64,000 nt of DNA, taken from NCBI GenBank assembly GCA_001051155.2, contig JYIP02000002.1, positions 4,879,315-4,943,314 on the forward strand, written 5' to 3'. A program made the position numbers and the translations under genes. A model generated the notes under the pieces. It saw nothing but the letters and a program-made list of their open reading frames with translations. It was not told where the DNA came from and made no database searches. Shown in pieces: positions 57,364-64,000 of the stretch (its first letter is position 1; the number at the start of each line of letters is the position of its first letter). The DNA is from Chrysoporthe austroafricana (lineage: Eukaryota > Ascomycota > Sordariomycetes > Diaporthales > Cryphonectriaceae).

Positions 57364-58641
57364 CTTACTATACATAGCAATATTTATGACTATTACTTCA
57401 ATTTTCAAAAGCTAATAGATAGCTACTCGACTGGAAGTTAGCTTAGGCCCAGTTCCAGAACTGCAGAAGGAATATATGTTCGAAGGGCCCCTTACACAAC
57501 GAAGTTTGGCTGTTTCCAGAGGGTTCATTTCAAGGATTGCTGATCTATCCAGGCACTCCGGTTTCGACCTTGCGTGTCGCAGCAAAACCTTGGGGCTCTG
57601 ATAGGTGAGCTACGGGCACCGTACTACGATTTGAAGTAGTACCACTACCACATACGGAAGGAATTATGGTGCAGAAGAGTCTACGAGTTTATGGGTTACC
57701 AACGATTATTGACTAAATTATGCAGGGAATATCTCCTCAGAGCCTTGACCCCACCATTCTGCCCTTTTTCCTTTTCTATTTCTTTTCGTTTCCCCCTTTT
57801 TTCTGGTCTGGGCTTCTATTGCATGTTCTTCACCAAAGGGTTATGTGATGCTATTTGTTGGAGCACATCTAGATCACGCCAGATCTCTAGGCCCTCAGTG
57901 TAGATGATCATGGGGCCGATGACTAACCTCAGAAAAAGAGTGGTATTTACCTCAGGGCAGGACAAGGTTGAAAGGCAAAAGAAGGTATGGAGTGCTAACA
58001 AAGCCACGTTAGAATGATTCTCGACACACTTCTTCCTCAGTCTACCTAGTTAGTGACAGTATATCCATCCAGGAGAAGGTCTTTATTCGTGCGAAGTCGG
58101 GTACTTCTTGCCAAAAGCAGATTTAAGAGGAATCTTCTGCATTAGAGAGCTTCAGGCATGGTTTTAAGCTCTATAGACATGAGCTGGCACGTGCCTGGCT
58201 GCATAGGCATACACAGTAGCACTGGCCGATGTCAGCTTACTATGCTATGTGAAGTGGACCCAGCTTGAATACCACTTGTCGTGTTCTTGAGACAGCTTTG
58301 CGTTCATTGGACGAGCCCGCTCAGAAGGCTCGAGCTCAGTTTAAGACAGCTTCTAGAGCATTCCTGTCAGAGGACAGGTATGAAGTCACAGTGGGGTTTA
58401 GAGGATCGAAGATTCTGTTGCGGCAGGCCCAGGAAAGGAAGGGTGATAGAACACGCCCGGGCGTTGATGACTGATGGCCGATATGTGATTTTCGCCTCGG
58501 GCGTCATCCTGGGTGCCTGGAGGGCTGACTTGCAGAGAGAAGAGATGGCAACTAGCATCTCGCACTGTTGAACCCCTGATATCAGGACAGACACAGGCCT
58601 GCATGTCCTGCCAAGGCTGCTTTGCCTCGAAAGTGTCCGTC

Positions 58642-58649
58642 TTCTCGAA
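58642..58649 (+). promoter_or_regulatory. heat-shock-element half pair (TTCTCGAA)
   Basis: Correctly spaced nTTCnnGAAn unit pair about 490 bp upstream of the HSP88 start. Adds to the better cluster 30 bp downstream. Confidence 0.35.
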
Positions 58650-58678
58650 CTGGCTAGCGACGGAAGGCTGAATGCTCC

Positions 58679-58698
58679 AGAAGTTTCGCTGACGTTCT
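58679..58698 (+). promoter_or_regulatory. heat-shock element upstream of HSP88
   Basis: Four 5-bp units in phase: aGAAg, tTTCg, cTGAc (imperfect), gTTCt. Three of four match the nGAAn/nTTCn rule in alternating orientation, as expected for an Hsf1 trimer site. About 435 bp before the ATG of an Hsp110 gene, a class known to be heat-inducible. Confidence 0.5.
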
Positions 58699-59132
58699 TT
58701 GGCAATCTCTCACCCGGTGGGGTTGACGTAGTCCGCCCCAAGGCTGAGGTGCAGGGATGGCGCTGGCGGCGCTAACAGCGACCAGCGGGCAAAGCTGGGC
58801 AACCAGTTTTTTTCTTTCAACACTCTGGGCCGCGTCCCACGTCCCACGCATCCCACCACAAGTAACCACAGCAATTCTCGACCACCACAGCCCGCCGCTG
58901 CGTCTTCTTCATTTACCCTCACCACCAATCCCAACTCACACACCCCCCTCCCATAACGCGAGGCCTCGTTCTTGAGTCTCAGACTTTGGCATACACCTTT
59001 TGCTTGTAAGCAAAATCGACAACACCCGCATTGCTGGAAGAAGAGGCAGTCTTGTTTACACGATACCAGCTTCCTCTACCCCGCCATACCCATATCCAGA
59101 ACCCATCCGCATACACCACACGAACCGCCATA

Positions 59133-61863
59133 ATGAGTGTAGTGGGTAAGTTGCGACAGGCCTCCCCTCCCAAACTGATAGTATCCTACAAATGGTCTTG
59201 CATACTGACCGCGCCCCTCTCAAAGGCGTTGATTTCGGTACCCTTAACACGGTCATCGCCGTCGCCAGGAATCGTGGCGTCGATGTTGTAAGTAGGATCC
59301 TCGCATCACACACTGATTCTCCTGCGCAGGGACAGTCTCGTCTCGGCGCACACACGACGAGTTACTGCCACTGCAACCTGCTACGAAGCCTCGATACTGA
59401 CTACGTTTTCGACAGATCGCAAACGAGGTTTCCAACCGCGCCACGCCGTAAGTCTCACCCGACTGACTGTCGCATCCCGCTGGCCCGTCCAGTCCCATAC
59501 TGATGCTAAAATATTGTTTCGAACAGGTCCCTCGTCGGATTCGGTCCCAAGTCGCGATACCTCGGCGAGACCGCAAAGACACAAGAGATCTCCAACCTCA
59601 AGAACACCGTCAGCTGTCTGAAGCGCCTGGCGGGTCGCTCCCTCCAAGATCCCGATGTCCAGCTTGAGCAGCAGTTCATCTCGGCGCCCCTGGTCGATGT
59701 CAACGGCCAGGTTGGCGCAGAGGTTTCCTACTGCGGCAACAAGGAGAAGTTCTCCGCTACACAGCTGTGCGCCATGTTTCTGAGCAAGATCAAGGCCACC
59801 ACTTCTGCCGAGATCAAGCTGCCCGTTTCCGACATCGTCCTCAGCGTTCCCGCCTGGTTCACCGACATCCAACGACGCGCGCTGATCGACGCCGCCGAGG
59901 TCGCCGGCCTGAAGATACTCCGCCTGATGAACGACACGACCGCCGCCGCTCTGGGCTACGGCATCACAAAGCTCGACCTTCCTGGGCCTGAGGAGAAGCC
60001 CCGCCGCGTTGCCTTCGTCGATGTCGGCCACAGCAACTACTCCTGCTCCATCGTGGAGTTCAAGAAGGGCGAGCTGGCTGTCAAGTCGACCGCCTGGGAC
60101 AGGCACTATGGTGGCAGAAACTTCGACAAGGCCCTGGTTGACCACCTGCAGAAGGAGTTTCTGGGCAAGTACAAGATCGACATCTTCTCTAACCCAAGAG
60201 CTGTTGCCCGTGTGCAGGCTGCTGCTGAAAAGACCAAGAAGATCCTGTCTGCAAACCAGCAGGCCCCCCTCAACATCGAGTCCCTCATGAACGACATCGA
60301 TGTCTCCGCCATGATCACCCGGCAAGAGTTCGAGGCTCTCATCGAGCCTCTGCTCCTCAAGACTGCCGCACCCCTGGAGCAGGCTCTGGCCGAGGCGAAG
60401 CTCACCAAGGAGGATATCGATGTGATCGAGGTCGTTGGTGGCGGCTCGCGTGTCCCGGCTGTGAAGGAACGCATCCAGGCGTTCTTTGGCAAGCCCCTCT
60501 CCTTTACCCTGAACCAGGACGAGGCCATCGCCCGAGGCTGTGCTTTCAGCTGCGCCATTCTGTCTCCTGTCTTCAAGGTCCGCGACTTCGCTGTCCAGGA
60601 CGCCATTTCCTACCCTATCGAGTTTGCTTGGGAGAAGGCTGCCGATATCCCCGACGAGGACACCAGCCTGGTGGTCTTCAACAAGGGTGGTGTTCTGCCT
60701 TCTACCAAGATTCTCACTTTCTACCGCAAGCAGCCTTTTGACCTCGAGGCCCGCTACGTTAAGCCTGACGAGCTTCCTGGCAAGACCAACCCATGGATCG
60801 GTCGTTTCTCGGTCAAGGGCGTTAAGGCCGCCAATGGCCCTGATGACTTCATGATTTGCAAGCTGAAGGCTCGCGTCAACATTCACGGCGTGTTGAACGT
60901 CGAGAGTGGATACTACGTCGAGGACCAAGAGGTCGAGGAGCCGATTCCCGAGGAGGAGACGAAGAAGGAAGACGGAGAGAAGAAGGACCCTGATGTGAGT
61001 GAACCGGCGACTGCGAATTTCGATGACCCAGCGATATCGCCCGTGAAGCGCAAGCCGACGTCCTCCCCTCCTGTGGGAGACGACGACGCGACCAAGCAAG
61101 CAAAACGCAAGCGGCCGTTCGCGCAGAGCACTGGCGGCGAAGTTGATCCAGACTCATTGCATTCGAGGCACGAAGGGAGAGACGAGCTAACAGATTCAAA
61201 GGCCATGGACACCGACGCCAAGCCCAAGACGCGCAAGGTCAAGAAGCAAGTGCGCAAGGGAGAGCTGCCGATTGTCGCTGGCACAGCGTCTCTTGACACC
61301 AACGGCAAGAATGCCTTGACCGAGAAGGAGGCTGCCATGGTCATGGAGGATAAGCTCGTCGCTGACACCGAGGAGAAGAAGAACGAGCTGGAGACCTTCA
61401 TCTACGAGCTCCGGAACAAGCTCGACGACCAGTACGCCGAGTTCGCCACCGATGAGGAGAAGGAGAAGATCAAGGCCAAGCTTGAGGCGACCGAGGTAAG
61501 TCCAGCCATAGCCAACCCATGTTAATTTCTGGGGACTATCACCATACTGACGGTTTGTAGGACTGGCTCTACGACGAAGGCGATGACACGACTAAGGCCG
61601 TCTACGTCGCCAAGATGGACGAGATCCGCTCCATGGCCGGCCCTATCGTGCAGAAGCACTTCGAGAAGGTCGAGAAGGAGCGACAAGAGGTGCAGACGAG
61701 AGTTGATGCCGAGAAGGCTGCCAAGAAGGCTGCCGAGGAGGAGGCCCGCAAGCAAGCCGATGCCGAGAAGGCTGCACAGGACGGCGCATCAAAGGGAGAC
61801 GAAGAGATGACGGATGCTGATGCGCCAAAGGCCGAGGTGGAGGAGGCTGATGACCCGAAATAG
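59133..61863 (+). CDS. hsp88: Hsp110 family chaperone Hsp88 (Sse1 type)
   Basis: Cytosolic Hsp110, nucleotide-exchange factor for Hsp70 and holdase. Six exons (59133-59145, 59226-59287, 59416-59447, 59527-60994, 61202-61495, 61561-61863) give 723 residues. The N-terminus MSVVGVDFGTLNTVIAVARN is the Hsp110 version of the Hsp70 ATP site, followed by ANEVSNRATPSLVGFGPKSR. DVIEVVGGGSRVPAVKERIQ and NQDEAIARGCAFSCAILSPV are typical. The C-terminal helical part includes EDKLVADTEEKKNELETFIY and DWLYDEGDDTTKAVYVAKMD, and the end is acidic. The 207-nt intron (60995-61201, GTGAGT, GCTAAC branch, AAAG) is a multiple of three with no stop; reading through adds 69 residues. I splice it because KKDPD/AMDTDAK is the contiguous form I recall. 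Three short exons at the 5' end are typical for this gene. Confidence 0.94.
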
Positions 61864-62514
61864 AGTCCCGGCGACAGCCCCGAGACCCCGATCCTTGTCG
61901 GCTAGATAGAGTGGCTGGGGACGAAGAGGGAGGAGCATTTGATGACATGATGCGCTAGGAATACAGGATGAATACCATAGAGGTCGCAGTCCATATTGAA
62001 AAAACGTTCACGCATGCGGCTTCCAGGCATGGTTCAAGGACTGCGGGAAAAGAGGCTTCATAGAAGGGATCATGATGGGATAACACCACTTTTTCCAAGG
62101 TTGGGTCTGCCTTTTTCTTTTTGTTTTTTTTTCTTGTGTTATGCGTTGTGTGTGGTTTGATGATTGAATGCTCGGTTTAGAAGAGAGCCTAGATTTGACA
62201 ATGGACACGACTTTGATCATGCAGATTCTTCCTATGCCTTTCTTTCTTTTGTCACCCATCTCTGCACGATCGGCACAACGGCCCCATGAAACCTTGGCCA
62301 TCATACCATGCGAAGACGCCGCACGGAAGGCAGGTGGCTCTTGTAGAAGATGGCAATGGGAGTGAGGCCACTCGGGGACACGCACGAGGACAGGGACTAC
62401 TGTACGCTGCGATGCCACCAACCAAATTGTAGCTGTTTTTCTGACGCTATGGTGAGCTAGATACAATACACTTTTGAACCGAACCGCGCCGCCGCCCGCC
62501 CCATAGATCTCTTC
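61864..62514. other. convergent 3' intergenic region
   Basis: About 650 bp between the 3' ends of HSP88 and the eIF5B gene, with T-rich runs near 62.1 kb. Likely 3' UTRs; no gene seen. Confidence 0.6.
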
Positions 62515-64000
62515 TTAAGGAATGTCAAATAAGGGCTTGAGCTTCACGATGAGCTTCCACTCGTCGTTGCTGACGTCCTTCCTGTAGAACTCCTTCAGGC
62601 AGTCGATGGAAGGACGCGAGATCATGCTGTACAGCATGTCGGACTCCTCGAGCTGGCGACCGTATGCTGGCTGGTGGCCGCCCATCTCAATTCTTGCGGC
62701 CACGGAGGGCTGGCCCTGCTTGCAGACGTCCATCTTCTTGTGGTCACGCTCGATCGACGTTCTGTTTCATGTTAGACCAAGCCGAGAGCAAGACCAAGGA
62801 TGATTGGGGAAAGGTGATGAAATGGGAAGGCATTGAAATGGGAAGACAGTGGAAGGGGATGAGGCAGATAGGCGGAGAGGTTGGAGGAAAGTTGCAGAGT
62901 ATAGAAGGACAGGGCTGTAAAAGGAAAGGAGGTTTGGGGACGCGACTTACACTCTGCCCATAGACACGATCTCCTTGACGCCTGTCGTGGAGTTGTATTT
63001 GACTGCCGCAATAGGCGTGTTGACCTTGAGTTGACCCTCAACCACATCTACACCCACCACGATGGGGTTGTGCCTCATGAAGACAGCCACAGGCTTCAGG
63101 ACGCAAGGGAAGACGGCCAACATCTTCGAATCCTCCTTCTTCTTCTCCAGGAGTTCGTCCATATGCTTAGTAAAGGAGTCGAACAAATGGTAGATGATGT
63201 CGGCGGTGAAGATCTTGATGCCGTTCTCCTCAGCGTATGCCTGCGCTTCCTTTTCGACCTTGACATCGAAGGCGAGCATGACGGCATAGTCCGGTGCCTT
63301 CTCCAGCATGACACCACACTGCATGACGTCGCGCTTGGAGATAGGACCAATGCCAACGTTGGCGACCGGAATCTTGCAGTCCTTCAAGAAGTCGAGCAAA
63401 GCCTCGAGCGAACCAAGGGTCGACGCTTGGACCGAAACACCGCGGCCGGATCTTTCGACTCTGCTGAACAGCGACTCGAGATCGCTCTCCAGCTCGTCCT
63501 CAATGTCATCTTCGTCGTCATCTGGACCTGCGACCAGAAGACGAGAACCAGCAATCGCCTTCTCCAGGCCGGGTGCAACGATCTTGACACCGAGGGCAGC
63601 CTTGACCTCCTTATTGTGCACGTATTGTGACTTCAGGCGCAACTCTTTGAGCCTCTCCGGAGTGAGCAGAGCTCGAACGTTGGTCTTGATAACACCCTCT
63701 GTGCCACACAACAAGATCCTGTCGCCCTCGCGCAGAATACCATTCGACAGGATGACATCGATGGTCATACCGAAGCCCTCGATCTGCTTGACCTCCAAAA
63801 CGGTCGCCTGCACCTCGGAGAGGTACATCAGGGAGCCTACCATCCTCTCCTGGGTAAGCTGGATGATGAGCTTGAGCATATCAGGGATACCCTCGCCGGT
63901 GTGGGCAGATGTGGGGATCAGCGAGACGTATTTGGCCATTGACCTGTTCTCGTAGAACAGCTCGGCGTTGAAGCCCTGTTCGGCGAAGGCCAGCTTGGTC
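62515..64000 (-). CDS. translation initiation factor eIF5B, 3' part (5' end beyond the window)
   Basis: eIF5B is the universal GTPase that joins the ribosomal subunits at the start codon. Two exons are visible: 62951 to beyond 64000, and 62515-62761, separated by a 189-nt intron (gtaagt..cag) with the join [16 protein letters not shown]. The visible part starts at the end of the G domain ([35 protein letters not shown]). It continues through domain II ([20 protein letters not shown]), an acidic insert ([20 protein letters not shown]), domain III ([37 protein letters not shown]) and domain IV, ending [13 protein letters not shown]. The C-terminal helix that contacts eIF1A is present. The N-terminal lysine-rich region and the G1-G4 motifs lie outside the window. 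Confidence 0.96.

Larger units (their letters stand above)
57364..59132. other. 1.8-kb intergenic region upstream of HSP88
   Basis: AT-rich to about 58.2 kb with no supportable gene; the right half carries an E-box palindrome GGCACGTGCC (58186-58195) and two heat-shock-element-like clusters before HSP88. Longest frames here are under 125 codons and show no protein features. Confidence 0.55.

Noticed and set aside
59381..61099. 572-codon open frame antisense to HSP88
   Set aside because: Same kind of codon-bias shadow; it covers a clear Hsp110 gene and has no domain.

Overview
The window comes from the nuclear genome of a filamentous ascomycete, most likely Pezizomycotina and probably Sordariomycetes. 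Genes are split by short spliceosomal introns (about 50-100 nt; the longest I model are 189 and 207 nt) with GTRNGT donors, CTGAC/CTAAC-like branch sites and CAG/TAG acceptors. Both strands are used. Several proteins have a characteristically fungal form: Hsp88, Stu1, a LIM-RhoGAP, a SesB-NACHT-ankyrin NLR, and DUF2415, DUF6601 and MMS1_N proteins. Gene models were built by joining exons by eye. I saw no rRNA, tRNA or CRISPR array.

Left part (1-33.5 kb), mainly housekeeping: a DUF2415 beta-propeller gene that appears frameshifted (-), mitochondrial Hsp70 SSC1 (+), a membrane-anchored multicopper oxidase (-), SRP68 (-), a possible 67-residue tail-anchored protein (-), a large mitochondrial PPR protein (+), an MMS1_N (DDB1/CPSF160-like) protein with two GC-AG introns (-), an ER-anchored TBC1D20/Gyp8-type Rab GAP (+), the GARP subunit VPS52 (-), and an Rga-type LIM-RhoGAP (-). 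Protein targeting and membrane traffic recur (SRP68, TBC1D20, VPS52), but these are separately transcribed core genes, not a cluster.

Middle (33.5-48.6 kb): a 5.6-kb stretch with no convincing gene, holding a 32-bp alternating purine-pyrimidine tract, short tandem repeats and an inverted repeat. Then come the CLASP-type microtubule factor STU1 (-), a basic-secretory-protein-like HExxH protein (+), and a conserved single-pass membrane protein of unknown function (-).

Right part (48.6-64 kb): an accessory-looking block of three genes, namely an orphan acidic protein (+), a 1804-residue NLR-type protein (alpha/beta hydrolase, NACHT, about 20 ankyrin repeats, long acidic tail) (-), and a divergently transcribed DUF6601 membrane protein (+). 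This is the best candidate for an undescribed functional unit. Core genes follow: the Hsp110 chaperone HSP88 (+), with heat-shock elements upstream, and the 3' part of eIF5B (-), which runs off the window.
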